Assembly (NCBI GenBank): GCA_902547215.1
Contig: CACCNI010000004.1
Coordinates: 1-50,577 of the forward strand
Length of the DNA: 50,577 nt
Direction of reading: 5' to 3'
From: an uncultured Pelagibacteraceae bacterium
GTDB lineage: Bacteria; Pseudomonadota; Alphaproteobacteria; Pelagibacterales; Pelagibacteraceae
This document shows positions 9,082 through 20,707 of the stretch, one piece after another. A program made the position numbers and the translations under genes. The notes beneath the pieces are model-generated. The model was not told where the DNA came from. It did no database searches and worked only from the letters and a program-made list of their open reading frames with translations. The stretch's first letter is position 1. Every line of letters begins with the position of its first letter.

Positions 9082-10313
9082 AAAATAATCTTTTTTAGTT
9101 CACTTAAATTTTTTTTTAAAATCAAATTTCCAATTTTATTGAGCTTTTTTATCTTGTTTGAATTATTTCTTTTTTTGAATAGGGTAAAAACCTTCCTTTC
9201 TAAGTCTTTGCTTCCTGACACTTTAAGAGAAAGCTTCTCTTTTTCTAACATTTTATAAACATCCTTAAAATTATAAGTGTAATTTCCGTGTATTATATTG
9301 CAACCGAATCTCAAAGCCTCTAATGGATTCTGTCCACCTTTTGAAACTAAAGATCCACCTAAAAAAACAACATTACTTATTTTATAAAATGACTTACTTT
9401 CACCATAACTATCAACTATATAGATATCACAATCTTTTAAGTCTCTTTTATTTTCACTGTATTTCATAAATTTCAATTTTTTTTTATCCAACATTCGTGT
9501 AATTTCATTTGTTCTCTCTATATGTCTTGGAATAATGATCGTTATTAAATTTGAAATTTTTTTTTTATATTTAATATGTAAATTAGCAAAAATTTCTTCC
9601 TCATTATAGTGAGTACTCGCTGAACATAAAATTATTTTATTTTTAAAATATTGATTTCTCACTTTTATTTTCTCATCATTTTTAGAGCCGATAAACTTAA
9701 GATTTCCTAAAAATTTAAGTTTTTTAACACCAAGTTTTTTGAAGTATTGAAAAGTCTCTTTATTTTGAGGAAATATGTAATCAAATTTCTCTAATATGTC
9801 TTTCCCAAAGTCTCTAAGATACGACCATCTTCTAAATGATTTCTCACTCATTCTGGCATTTATGAGAACAACTTTAATCCCTCTTTTTTTTAATTCTGAG
9901 ATCATTATGGGCCAAATTTCAGACTCTACAAAAACAACATATGACGGTTTCCAGTAATTTAAGAAATTTTTGATTATGTACTTATTATCTAAAGGATAAA
10001 ATTGGTGTAAGGTTTTTTTAAACCTAAATTTCTCAAAAATTTTTGAAGAGCTTAGTGTTGAAGTTGTAATGAGAATTTGTTTAATACTTATCATTTTTTC
10101 AAACTCTTGAATTAAAGGCACGATACTTAAAAACTCGCCTACACTTGAACAATGAAACCAAACCAGTTTACCCTTGCTTCTTTTTTTTTTATTTATTGAA
10201 AACTTTTCAAAGAATCTTTTAGGATTTTCTTTTCCTTTTAATATTCTGTAAAAGACAATAATAGGTGATAAAATAATAATTATGTGTACTAAAAAATTAT
10301 AGATTATCCTCAT
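9078..10313 (-). CDS. waaA: 3-deoxy-D-manno-octulosonic acid (Kdo) transferase
   Basis: Transfers Kdo from CMP-Kdo to lipid IVA. There is an N-terminal membrane anchor, then WFHCSSVGEF with the family's general-base Glu at about residue 60. Further motifs are VFVESEIWP, NARMSEKS and, in the C-terminal donor domain, FLGGSLVSKGGQNPLE. Length 411 is normal. The gene is also called kdtA. Its start codon overlaps the msbA stop by one base. Confidence 0.95.
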   Translation of the reverse strand: MRIIYNFLVHIIIILSPIIVFYRILKGKENPKRFFEKFSINKKKRSKGKLVWFHCSSVGEFLSIVPLIQEFEKMISIKQILITTSTLSSSKIFEKFRFKKTLHQFYPLDNKYIIKNFLNYWKPSYVVFVESEIWPIMISELKKRGIKVVLINARMSEKSFRRWSYLRDFGKDILEKFDYIFPQNKETFQYFKKLGVKKLKFLGNLKFIGSKNDEKIKVRNQYFKNKIILCSASTHYNEEEIFANLHIKYKKKISNLITIIIPRHIERTNEITRMLDKKKLKFMKYSENKRDLKDCDIYIVDSYGESKSFYKISNVVFLGGSLVSKGGQNPLEALRFGCNIIHGNYTYNFKDVYKMLEKEKLSLKVSGSKDLERKVFTLFKKRNNSNKIKKLNKIGNLILKKNLSELKKIIL

Positions 10314-12052
10314 TAATTTTTTTGAATTTGCTTTTCGTAAAAATTTTTGTAAATTTTGGAATTTGTAATTAATTCATCATGTTTACCCTCTCCTATAACC
10401 TTCCCATTATCAATAACGTAAATTTTATCTGAATTTAAAATAGTTGATAATCTATGTGCAATAACCAAAGTAGTTCTCCCTCTAGTTAAAAAATTAATAG
10501 CATCCTGTATTTTTTGCTCTGTTTCAGCATCTAAAGAGGATGTTGCTTCATCTAAAAGAATAATTTTGCTCTTTTTTAGAATTGCCCGAGCTATTGAAAT
10601 TCTCTGTTTTTCACCTCCAGATAACCTTACCCCATTTTCCCCAATTAAAGTGTTATATTTTTTAGGAAGTGAATCAATGAACTCTAATGAGTGAGATAAC
10701 TTTGCTGCCTCCCGAACTTGCTCATCTGTTGCATCTAAGTTTGCATATTTAATATTATTTAACACTGTATCATCAAACAAGGTAGTTTCCTGGCTTACTA
10801 GAGAAATATTATTTCTTAGCGACGATAATCTTTTTGAGTAAATAGACTGATCGTCAATTTTTATGTCACCAGATTGAGGGTCATAAAATCGAGGAATTAA
10901 GTTAAGTATTGTAGATTTACCTGCGCCACTGTGACCAACAAGAGATGTCATTTTCCCACCAGCAATTAATAAATTTATATCATTTAGAACCACTCTTTCC
11001 TCTTCATCATAAGTAAAATTTACATTTTTAAATTCAATGTTTCCGCTATTCAAATTAATTTTGTCCAAACTATCATCTTCGGAAATTTTTTCTTTTAAAT
11101 CAAGAATTGGCAGTATTCTTTTTGCACCAGCTAATCCTTGATTGATAGTTATATTGAGCGTAGCAAGTGATCTAACTGGTTGATACGCTAGCATCATTGC
11201 AGCTAAAAATGAAAAAAAGTTTCCAATACCTAATTCATCATTAATTATGAGATTACCCGAATAAAAAATTAGTATTGCAATCATAATTCCAGTTAAAGCC
11301 TCCATTATTGGAGAGGATCTTGCGTAAATTATATTTAGTTTCTTTGCTCTGCTCATAAGCTCCTTTAAAACATTATCAGCCCGAGCTATCTCATATGATT
11401 CTTTTTGAAAAATTTTAATCAATTTATGATTTTTAAAAATTTCTAATAAATAGGTATTAACCAAACCAGCTTTGTCCATTGCTTGTGTAGTGATTTTTGT
11501 AATTCGTCTACCTAAAAAATTTGCAAAAAAACTTGCTAGCGGAATCATTATTATTGCAACAAGAGACAGTTTCCAATTCTGGTAAAACATAACAGACAAT
11601 AAACCAATTAGTGTTAAACTATCTTTAAACAAATTTAATATAGCCACACTTACCAGTCCCGTCATAAAATTTACGTCATTCATAATATTTGTTATTATTT
11701 TTCCTGAATGTTTCTTTTCTATAAAATTTGTATCGGCCTTTATAAGCGACTTCATCATATCAATCTGTAAGGTTTTTCTAACTTCTTCTGAAATTTTTAT
11801 CATGATAACTTTTGCTCCATAAAGTGATGCTCCCTTTGCAGCAAAAGCTACTACTATCAAGAAAGGAATTAAATAAATTAAAGTTTCATCCTTATTTAAA
11901 AAGATTTTTTCAATTGCCGGATCTAACAGGTAAGCAATAGAAGAGGTACTTCCAGCGAGTATTAATGACAGAATGAAAGCAATAATTATTTTGAATAAAT
12001 ATTTTCTTGTATAGTCTTTATACAATCTCTTTAGTATATCGCTATTTTTCAT
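10313..12052 (-). CDS. msbA: MsbA-like lipid A exporter (ABC transporter, fused TMD-NBD)
   Basis: Half-transporter of 579 residues with six predicted membrane helices in the first ~310 residues and one ATPase domain. Walker A is GHSGAGKST (373-381), the signature begins LSGGE (478), Walker B is ILLDEATSSLD (498-508) and IAHRLST is the switch region. Placement with waaA, lpxK and lpxL supports flipping of lipid A across the inner membrane. Other ABCB-type exporters look alike, so the substrate is inferred from context. It overlaps ubiA and waaA by one base each. Confidence 0.88.
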   Translation of the reverse strand: MKNSDILKRLYKDYTRKYLFKIIIAFILSLILAGSTSSIAYLLDPAIEKIFLNKDETLIYLIPFLIVVAFAAKGASLYGAKVIMIKISEEVRKTLQIDMMKSLIKADTNFIEKKHSGKIITNIMNDVNFMTGLVSVAILNLFKDSLTLIGLLSVMFYQNWKLSLVAIIMIPLASFFANFLGRRITKITTQAMDKAGLVNTYLLEIFKNHKLIKIFQKESYEIARADNVLKELMSRAKKLNIIYARSSPIMEALTGIMIAILIFYSGNLIINDELGIGNFFSFLAAMMLAYQPVRSLATLNITINQGLAGAKRILPILDLKEKISEDDSLDKINLNSGNIEFKNVNFTYDEEERVVLNDINLLIAGGKMTSLVGHSGAGKSTILNLIPRFYDPQSGDIKIDDQSIYSKRLSSLRNNISLVSQETTLFDDTVLNNIKYANLDATDEQVREAAKLSHSLEFIDSLPKKYNTLIGENGVRLSGGEKQRISIARAILKKSKIILLDEATSSLDAETEQKIQDAINFLTRGRTTLVIAHRLSTILNSDKIYVIDNGKVIGEGKHDELITNSKIYKNFYEKQIQKN

Positions 12053-12918
12053 TAAAAATATCCGCCTATCAAAATATTTAAAAAAACTAAAAATCCTAAA
12101 AAATTATTACTTTTAAATTTTTTTAAACATTCTTCTGGTTTTGAAATATTTAAAGGTTTAATTTGGAACATCATCAATTGTAAAAAAATAATTATGGAAA
12201 AGATAAAATAAAATACACTATAAGACATTTTTACCCCTATTAGAAAAAGAGACATATAAAAAATTAAATAACATAAAAATAAAAATAATTTTGGATTTTT
12301 TTTAAATATTATTGATGTTGATTTTACTCCTATAATTTCATCATCTTTAATATCTTGAAATCCATATATTGTGTCGTAACCTAGTGTCCAAAATATGGCT
12401 CCAAAATATAATATTAGAGGATAAATGCTAAACTCATTTGTTAATGAAACCCAAGCCATTACCAAACCATAATTAAATGTAACTCCCAAAAAAAGTTGAG
12501 GCCAATAGGTAAATCTTTTCATCATGGGGTATGAAAATGCAAAAGGCATTGAGGCTAAGCCTAAAATTATTGTATTTAAATTAAACTGGATTAAAATTAA
12601 AAATGCAATGGAGCATAACAATAAAACATAGATCAGACTTTTTTTCACAGAAATTTTTCCAGATGCAATAGGTCTATTTTTTGTTCTTTCAACCATTACA
12701 TCAATGTTTCTATCCAAAATATCATTAACAATACATCCTGCGGACCTCATCAGGACTGCTCCAAAAAAAAACAAAAAACAATGTTTTAAAAAAATGAAGT
12801 GATCATTTGAAAATTGAAGAGCAAGTGTTAGACCCCAAAGACATGGCCAAAACAAAAGCATAAAACCAATAGGCTTTTTAAGTCTTGTTAATTCTAAAAA
12901 TAATTCAAAATTTTTCAT
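12052..12918 (-). CDS. ubiA: 4-hydroxybenzoate polyprenyltransferase
   Basis: Integral membrane prenyltransferase that attaches the polyprenyl tail to 4-hydroxybenzoate in ubiquinone synthesis. The first aspartate-rich motif NDILDRNID is at 65-73, followed by RTKNRPIASG; the second motif lies near YDTIYGFQDIKDD. Several hydrophobic segments span the rest. I chose ATG at 12918 because the protein then begins directly before the conserved LELTRLKKPIGF; the frame stays open to 12960 but the extra 14 residues look unlike the family. It probably shares a transcript with msbA. Confidence 0.93.
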   Translation of the reverse strand: MKNFELFLELTRLKKPIGFMLLFWPCLWGLTLALQFSNDHFIFLKHCFLFFFGAVLMRSAGCIVNDILDRNIDVMVERTKNRPIASGKISVKKSLIYVLLLCSIAFLILIQFNLNTIILGLASMPFAFSYPMMKRFTYWPQLFLGVTFNYGLVMAWVSLTNEFSIYPLILYFGAIFWTLGYDTIYGFQDIKDDEIIGVKSTSIIFKKNPKLFLFLCYLIFYMSLFLIGVKMSYSVFYFIFSIIIFLQLMMFQIKPLNISKPEECLKKFKSNNFLGFLVFLNILIGGYF

Positions 12919-12971
12919 GATAATTTTCTTGTAAATAACAAAGCATCGTTTCATAATCAAACTGATTCGTT

Positions 12972-13379
12972 ATGGATATAGATTACACAGTTACAGCACT
13001 GATGTTTCCTGCAATACCACTTATAATGGGTGTATACAGTAACAGATTTCATACTTTAAGTAATTTGATAAGAAAAATTCATGATGAACATGTATTTGAA
13101 AAACACACTCCGCCTGAATGGAAAAATCAATTAATAAATTTAAACGATAGAATAAGTGTTTTAAAGCTAACAATTATGTTCTCAGCATTTGGATTCTTGT
13201 TCAATATGTTGACAGTGTTCGCGCTTTATTTGGATAAAATATTAGTTGCAAGAATTATATTTGGGTCTTGTTGTCTCTCAATGATGGTGTCTATAGTTTT
13301 TTTTATAAGAGAAATTCAAATTTCAACAAAAGCGCTTAAATTGCATATTTCAGATATGGATGTTCAGTTTAAGGAGTAA
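12972..13379 (+). CDS. DUF2721 family membrane protein
   Basis: A 135-residue protein with the DUF2721 opening pattern FPAIPLIMGVYSNRFHTLSNLIRKIH after a short hydrophobic N-terminus, then two further hydrophobic segments (about 66-86 and 92-110). Function is unknown. It is divergent from ubiA (about 50 bp between starts; CATAAT at 12952-12957 is a weak -10 candidate) and overlaps the 3' end of the quinone oxidoreductase by 11 bp. Confidence 0.8.
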   Translation: MDIDYTVTALMFPAIPLIMGVYSNRFHTLSNLIRKIHDEHVFEKHTPPEWKNQLINLNDRISVLKLTIMFSAFGFLFNMLTVFALYLDKILVARIIFGSCCLSMMVSIVFFIREIQISTKALKLHISDMDVQFKE

Positions 13380-14340
13380 TTATCGCAGGTCCTAAAATTT
13401 TTCTTCCTTCTAAATCTTGATGAGCAATCGATGCATCTTTTAAAGCGTATTTCTTAAATATTTCAACTTTTACTGAACCTGATTTGACCATTTCAAAAAG
13501 TTTGTTTGATGCTTCATCTAATTCTTCTCTTGTAGATGTGTAGTGAGCGATGCTTGGTCTTGTAAGATACAATCCTTTTGGTGCAATTAGTTTTCCAACA
13601 TCAACAGGATCTAATTTTCCAGATGCGTTTCCGAATGAAACCATCGTTCCACGCATTTTTAGACACCCCAATGAGTCTTCTAAAGTATTTTTCCCCACAC
13701 CATCGTAGACTACAGGCAAACCAACATGATTAGTAAGCTCTAAAACTTTATCTTTAAAATTTTCTTTATTATAATTAATTACTTCATCGCACCCGAATTT
13801 TTTTGCAAGCTTAATTTTTTCATCTGATCCAACTGTTCCTATTACTTTGCAACCTAAACTTTTTGCCCACTGGCAAAAAATTTGACCAACACCACCAGCT
13901 GCGGCGTGGAACAAAACTGTTTGACCTTTTTTAACTGGATACGTTTTGTGGAGTAGATAAAAAGTTGTTAAACCTTTTGTCATTAAACAAGCTACAATCT
14001 CAAGATCTATTCCATCTGGTACTTTAACTAAATTTTTTGTTGGATAAATTCTATGTGTTGAATATGAACCAAGTGGTGCAGCTGCGTAAGCTACCTTATC
14101 ACCCTCCTTAAAATTTTTAACACTCGGCCCAACTTTTTCTATTATTCCTGCACCTTCAAGTCCAATACCTGATGGGAGTGGGACAGGATATAATCCTGAC
14201 CTATGATATGTATCAATAAAGTTTAAACCTATAGCTGAATGCTTTATTAGTACTTCATTCTCTTTAGGTTCAGAGATTGATAATTTTTCGTATTTTAAAA
14301 CCTCAGGACCCCCAGTTTTTGAAAAATTTATAGAATACAT
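13369..14340 (-). CDS. NADPH:quinone oxidoreductase (zinc-independent MDR family)
   Basis: Medium-chain reductase of 323 residues. The N-terminal GroES-like fold shows GLNFIDTYHRSGLYP and GLEGAGIIEKVG. The Rossmann domain shows HAAAGGVGQIFCQWAKSLG with the AAGGVG nucleotide-binding loop. I see no structural-zinc cysteine cluster, in line with the QOR branch that resembles E. coli QorA. It directly follows the pirin gene (stop/start abut), suggesting one transcript with pirin and the HAD gene. Confidence 0.88.
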   Translation of the reverse strand: MYSINFSKTGGPEVLKYEKLSISEPKENEVLIKHSAIGLNFIDTYHRSGLYPVPLPSGIGLEGAGIIEKVGPSVKNFKEGDKVAYAAAPLGSYSTHRIYPTKNLVKVPDGIDLEIVACLMTKGLTTFYLLHKTYPVKKGQTVLFHAAAGGVGQIFCQWAKSLGCKVIGTVGSDEKIKLAKKFGCDEVINYNKENFKDKVLELTNHVGLPVVYDGVGKNTLEDSLGCLKMRGTMVSFGNASGKLDPVDVGKLIAPKGLYLTRPSIAHYTSTREELDEASNKLFEMVKSGSVKVEIFKKYALKDASIAHQDLEGRKILGPAIITP

Positions 14341-15183
14341 TTAATATTTTGCAAAAGTACCATTTTGGTAATCATTTATTGCCTCAATAATCTCAGCTTT
14401 CGTATTCATCACGAATGGACCGCCTCTAGCTATTGGTTCTCCAATTGGTTTACCCGCAATAAATAAAAATTCACTTTCCTTTTCAGCCTTAATTTGAAGA
14501 TTCTTTCCTTGTTTTAATAATATCAAATTTGAGTCGTTCGTTTTTCCATGATTTGACTTACCAACTTTAATTTGACCTTTAAGCAAATAAATAAATGAAT
14601 TATGTCCCTCTGGAACTTCACAAGTAAATTCTTTTTCATTTTTTAAAACTATATGAAAGTAAATTGGTTCAACGTTATGATTTTTTTCAGGACCCTCAAT
14701 ATCTTTGTACTTTCCAGCGATCACTTTAACTACTTTCTCATCATCTCTGTAAGTTCCAAGCTCCTTATTTTTAATATAAATATATTCAGGTTTATTTTTT
14801 TTTAATTTTGCAGGCATATTTATCCATAATTGAAATCCAAGTAATTGACCATTAGACATTGCAGGCATTTCAGAATGTATTATTCCTCTTCCAGTTTTCA
14901 TCCATTGTACATCTCCTGATGACATTATTCCTTTAGCACCAGTACTATCCTCATGTTCAAATTTTCCCTTTAGCATATAAGTAACTGTTTCAATACCTCT
15001 GTGAGGATGAGGTGGAAAACCTGCAACATAATCATCTTTATTTTCTGAACCAAATTCATCTAGCATCAAAAAAGGATCGACATAATCTACCTCTGGTGTT
15101 CCTATACTTCTTTTAAGTTTTACCCCGGCACCGTCAGATGTTTCAATAGATTTTACGATTTTTTTGATTTCAATATTTGACAT
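14341..15183 (-). CDS. pirin family protein (bicupin)
   Basis: Cupin protein of 280 residues. The pirin metal ligands are all visible: H59 and H61 in FPPHPHRGIETVTY, and H103 and E105 in TGRGIIHSEMP. Some pirins have quercetinase activity and others act as redox-linked regulators; neither can be assigned here. Its neighbours are a quinone reductase and a haloacid dehalogenase-like HAD, so a role in detoxification or redox sensing is possible but only an inference. Confidence 0.9.
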   Translation of the reverse strand: MSNIEIKKIVKSIETSDGAGVKLKRSIGTPEVDYVDPFLMLDEFGSENKDDYVAGFPPHPHRGIETVTYMLKGKFEHEDSTGAKGIMSSGDVQWMKTGRGIIHSEMPAMSNGQLLGFQLWINMPAKLKKNKPEYIYIKNKELGTYRDDEKVVKVIAGKYKDIEGPEKNHNVEPIYFHIVLKNEKEFTCEVPEGHNSFIYLLKGQIKVGKSNHGKTNDSNLILLKQGKNLQIKAEKESEFLFIAGKPIGEPIARGGPFVMNTKAEIIEAINDYQNGTFAKY

Positions 15184-15203
15184 AGTTTTAGTTTAATTAT
15201 GTT

Positions 15204-15860
15204 TTAAACTATTTCAAGTAGTCCTTTTAAATTTTTAATTTCTTTTTTTGGTTCATAATCAAGGTTATCAAAATGAGAGTTGTTACGGTTGACCCAGACA
15301 GCATTGTAACCAAAATTTCCACCACCTGATACATCCCAAGTGTTAGCACTCAAAAAAACAACTTCTTTGGGTTGAATATTGTATTTATCAATTGGAAGAT
15401 CGTAGACCTTTGAGTCAGGCTTGTAAATTTTCACTTCCTCAATTGAAAAAAGGTCATCAAAGGCATCTAAATTGTTGGTACTTACTAATTCATTTATTAA
15501 ATCTGGAGTACCGTTTGAAAGTATCGCGAGCTTAAGATTTTTCTTTTTTAAATCTGTTAAAACCTCTTTCACCTCTGGATAAGGGGATAAAATTTTATAA
15601 AGGTTTAGTAATTCACTTCTCATTTTTTTATCTATGTTGAAAACATTCATAGATTTATCCAGACTATCTTCAGTTATTTGCCAAAAGTCTTTATGTCTTT
15701 TCATTAAACTTCTCAACCAAGTATATTCAAGTTGAGTAGTTCGCCAAAAATTTGCAAAGGCTTCCCACTTATCTCCAATTTTATGTTTGCATTTCTCTGC
15801 TGCTGAATTTACGTCAAATAATGTTCCATAAGCATCAAATACTATTGCTTTAAAATCCAT
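15204..15860 (-). CDS. HAD hydrolase, haloacid dehalogenase type II-like
   Basis: A 218-residue HAD enzyme. The nucleophile is D9 in VFDAYGTLFD, motif II is LSNGTPDL, the conserved Lys lies in KIYKPDSKVYDL, and SANTWDVSGGGNFGY matches the S-x-N-xWD pattern of L-2-haloacid dehalogenases. That supports the type II subfamily, although many such proteins have other substrates. It starts the likely HAD-pirin-qor transcript. A perfect TATAAT on this strand lies 20 bp upstream within a palindrome shared with rsmE. Confidence 0.85.
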   Translation of the reverse strand: MDFKAIVFDAYGTLFDVNSAAEKCKHKIGDKWEAFANFWRTTQLEYTWLRSLMKRHKDFWQITEDSLDKSMNVFNIDKKMRSELLNLYKILSPYPEVKEVLTDLKKKNLKLAILSNGTPDLINELVSTNNLDAFDDLFSIEEVKIYKPDSKVYDLPIDKYNIQPKEVVFLSANTWDVSGGGNFGYNAVWVNRNNSHFDNLDYEPKKEIKNLKGLLEIV

Positions 15861-15880
15861 ACTTTAATCTCAATTTTTAT

Positions 15881-15893
15881 ATTATACTATAAT
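15881..15893. promoter_or_regulatory. palindromic divergent -10 region, HAD gene / rsmE
   Basis: ATTATACTATAAT has six-base inverted arms around a single C. It gives TATAAT on the minus strand for the HAD gene (about 14-base leader). On the plus strand TATACT (15883-15888) would start transcription close to the rsmE ATG, while TATAAT (15888-15893) is too close to give a full-length message. No convincing -35 is seen for either direction. Confidence 0.4.
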
Positions 15894-15895
15894 TT

Positions 15896-16606
15896 ATGAA
15901 TATTAGATTATATCACCCAAACAGTATAGTCGAAAATACAACTAAGTCACTTTCTAGGGAACATGGTCATTATGTAGCAAACGTAATGAGACTTAAAATA
16001 GGTTCTAGATTAAATTTTTTTAATAAAGATGGAGAGTGGGAAAGTGAAATAACTTTGATTCAAAAAGATAAAGTTGAAGTAAAATTTATAAAAAAAATAA
16101 AACAAGCAAACAATGAATCTAAAATTGAGCTTGCGATTTGTTTAGTCAAAAAAACTCCAATGGAAACTATCTTGCAAAAATCTACTGAACTAGGTGTAAA
16201 AAAAATAATTCCTATTGTTTCCGAGAGAACAGAAGTTAAAGACTTAAATTATGAAAGAGCAAGAAAAATTGTTATTGAAGCAACAGAACAATCTAATCAA
16301 TTAAATCCTCCGGAAATCTCAGAAATCAAAAAACTTAAAGACTTTTTAAAAAACCTAAAAAGTTCCACTAAATTATTATTCGCTGATGTGAATTCTCAAA
16401 ATATTTTAAAAAATGATAATATTAAAAAAGAAGAAGCTTTGAGTGTTTTGATAGGACCCGAAGGTGATTTTTCACCAGCTGAACGCGAGTCTATTTTGAA
16501 AGTTCCTGATGTGAAATCTTTTACTATATCTAAGAATATTTTAAGATCAGATACTGCCGTTATAACCGCTATTTCACTAGTGAATTTCGTCTATTTCAAT
16601 TCATAA
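15896..16606 (+). CDS. rsmE: 16S rRNA (uracil(1498)-N3)-methyltransferase
   Basis: SPOUT-fold RNA methyltransferase of 236 residues. The N-terminal PUA-like part contains HYVANVMRLKIG. Family motifs are KKTPMETILQKSTELGVKK, VSERTEV, the SAM-site LIGPEGDFSPAE, and ILRSDTAVITA at the knot. The start is fixed by the 35-bp gap to the divergent HAD gene. About 60 bp separate it from ctaC, which has its own promoter candidate. Confidence 0.95.
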   Translation: MNIRLYHPNSIVENTTKSLSREHGHYVANVMRLKIGSRLNFFNKDGEWESEITLIQKDKVEVKFIKKIKQANNESKIELAICLVKKTPMETILQKSTELGVKKIIPIVSERTEVKDLNYERARKIVIEATEQSNQLNPPEISEIKKLKDFLKNLKSSTKLLFADVNSQNILKNDNIKKEEALSVLIGPEGDFSPAERESILKVPDVKSFTISKNILRSDTAVITAISLVNFVYFNS

Positions 16607-16624
16607 TTGTCGCATTAATTGAAT

Positions 16625-16652
16625 TTGTTAATTGAATTAAAAACTGTATAAA
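16625..16652 (+). promoter_or_regulatory. predicted sigma-70 type promoter of the cytochrome oxidase cluster
   Basis: TTGTTA (16625-16630), a 16-bp spacer, then TATAAA (16647-16652), ending 12 bases before the ctaC ATG. It would give a leader of only about six bases. It lies in one of the larger gaps of the window, just ahead of ctaC-ctaD. Confidence 0.45.
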
Positions 16653-16664
16653 AACGAAATAAAA

Positions 16665-19116
<2,452 letters not shown>

Positions 19117-19129
19117 TTATTGGCATTAG

Positions 19130-20041
19130 ATGACAACTTATAATTCTAGAGCAAAAAGTATTTCACTATTTGATGCATCCATTTTCTTAGAATTACTAAG
19201 ACTGATGAAACCTAGAGTAATGTCATTGGTGATATTTACCTGTGCGGTTGGTTTATTAACTGCTCCGGGTGAAATCAGTTTTATTAAATCAATAACAAAT
19301 ATTTTTTTTGTGACACTTGGTGCTGGAGCAGCAGGGGCTCTTAATATGTGGTATGAGGCAGATTTAGATAAACTAATGAGCAGAACATGTTTAAGGCCGC
19401 TTCCAACAGGAAAACTAAAAAAGAAACATGCCCTTATTTTTGGAATAGTCCTATCAGTAGTTTCAGTTATAGGACTTTACTATTTTTCAAACTTACTATC
19501 TGCTTTAGTATTACTCTTTACAATTAGTTTTTATTTATTTGTTTATACAATTTGGCTTAAAAGAAGAACACCGCAAAACATAGTAATTGGTGGAGCATCT
19601 GGTGCTTTGCCTCCTGTAATCGGATGGACAATTGTTACTAATTCTTTAAGTTTGGAAGCGCTATCATTTTTCTTGATAATATTTTTTTGGACACCTTCAC
19701 ATTTTTGGGCTTTAAGTTTGTATAAAGTAGGTGACTACAAAAAAGCCAAAATTCCAATGTTACCAGTTACCAAGGGTATCGAAAATACAAAAAAAAATAT
19801 TTTTGTATACTCACTCTTAATGCTTCCGACATTGGCGCTACCTTACATAATAGGTTTTGTTGGAGAATTATTTCTGGTAAGCACTTTTGGTCTTACAATT
19901 TATTATATTTTATTGTGTTTTGCTTTATTAAAAACAAAAAAAGATTCTTTTGATTTACAAAAAGCCAAAAGAGTTTTTGGGTATTCAATCTTTTACTTAT
20001 TTTTTATATTTGTATTATTTTTAATTGATAAATTATTCTAA
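19130..20041 (+). CDS. ctaB: protoheme IX farnesyltransferase (heme O synthase)
   Basis: UbiA-superfamily membrane enzyme (also cyoE/COX10) that farnesylates haem B to haem O, the first step to the haem A used by CtaD. Motif NMWYEADLDKLMSRT is at about 72-86, followed by RPLPTGKL. About eight hydrophobic segments. Length 303. The stop overlaps the start of the next small ORF as TAATG. Confidence 0.96.
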   Translation: MTTYNSRAKSISLFDASIFLELLRLMKPRVMSLVIFTCAVGLLTAPGEISFIKSITNIFFVTLGAGAAGALNMWYEADLDKLMSRTCLRPLPTGKLKKKHALIFGIVLSVVSVIGLYYFSNLLSALVLLFTISFYLFVYTIWLKRRTPQNIVIGGASGALPPVIGWTIVTNSLSLEALSFFLIIFFWTPSHFWALSLYKVGDYKKAKIPMLPVTKGIENTKKNIFVYSLLMLPTLALPYIIGFVGELFLVSTFGLTIYYILLCFALLKTKKDSFDLQKAKRVFGYSIFYLFFIFVLFLIDKLF

Positions 20042-20163
20042 TGGAAGTTGACAAAAAAATTAAAAAGAGAAATTTATTTACTGCTATTGGGCTTATAGTA
20101 TTTATCTTATTACTTTTTATATTTACACTTTACAATGTTGGAGTTTTTGAAAGAGCCATATGA
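20041..20163 (+). CDS. 40-residue single-helix membrane protein in the oxidase cluster (CoxF-like position)
   Basis: A complete small ORF, ATG 20041 to TGA 20161-20163: a charged N-terminus (MEVDKKIKKRN), one hydrophobic helix (about residues 12-32) and a short tail ending FERAI. It shares TAATG with the ctaB stop and ATGA with the ctaG start, so it fills exactly the space between them. Several alphaproteobacteria carry a small one-helix protein between ctaB and ctaG (CoxF or similar). Position, topology and coupling support a real gene; homology is not proven. Function may be in assembly or as a minor subunit. Confidence 0.75.
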   Translation: MEVDKKIKKRNLFTAIGLIVFILLLFIFTLYNVGVFERAI

Positions 20164-20705
20164 TTAGTAAAAAAAACCTAACGCCATTAATTTTAACTTT
20201 AATATTCTTTCTAATGCTAGGATTATCGTTTGCTGCCGTTCCATTATATGATCTATTCTGCCGTGTTACAGGATTTGGGGGAACTACTCAAATCTCAAAA
20301 GAAGCTCCAAAAATAGTAATTGATGAACCTGTTAGAGTTAGATTTGACACAAATGTTCAAACAGACTTGGCTTGGAACTTTAAAGCAAGTAAATCTTTAT
20401 ATGATATTAAACCAGGGAAAGTTTATAAAGTTGAATTTGAAGTAGAAAATTTTGGAAAAGAACCATCAAGTGGAGTTGCAAGTTACAATGTATCCCCATC
20501 AACTTTTGGGCAATATTTTAATAAATTAGGATGTTTTTGTTTTGAAAAGCAAACTCTTAAAAGTGGAGAAAAAATGAGTTATATTTTAACTTTCTATTTA
20601 GATCCTGAAATGGTAAATGATCCAAAAACTAAAAACATCGATGATATTACAATGTCATATACATTTTTTTCTTCTGACTACTATAAACAATCAAAGGTTA
20701 ATTAA
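20160..20705 (+). CDS. ctaG: cytochrome c oxidase assembly protein CtaG (Cox11 family)
   Basis: Copper chaperone that delivers copper for the CuB site of subunit I. One N-terminal membrane helix (about 8-27) is followed by AAVPLYDLFCRVTGFGG and a periplasmic domain. Copper-binding cysteines are C125 and C127 in KLGCFCFEKQTL, with C34 also conserved. Length 181. ATGA overlap with the upstream small ORF; two bases to ctaE. Confidence 0.96.
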   Translation: MISKKNLTPLILTLIFFLMLGLSFAAVPLYDLFCRVTGFGGTTQISKEAPKIVIDEPVRVRFDTNVQTDLAWNFKASKSLYDIKPGKVYKVEFEVENFGKEPSSGVASYNVSPSTFGQYFNKLGCFCFEKQTLKSGEKMSYILTFYLDPEMVNDPKTKNIDDITMSYTFFSSDYYKQSKVN

Positions 20706-20707
20706 TT

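Noticed and set aside
12919..12960. Longer N-terminus for ubiA
   Set aside because: The extra residues are unlike the family and precede a good ATG immediately before the conserved region.
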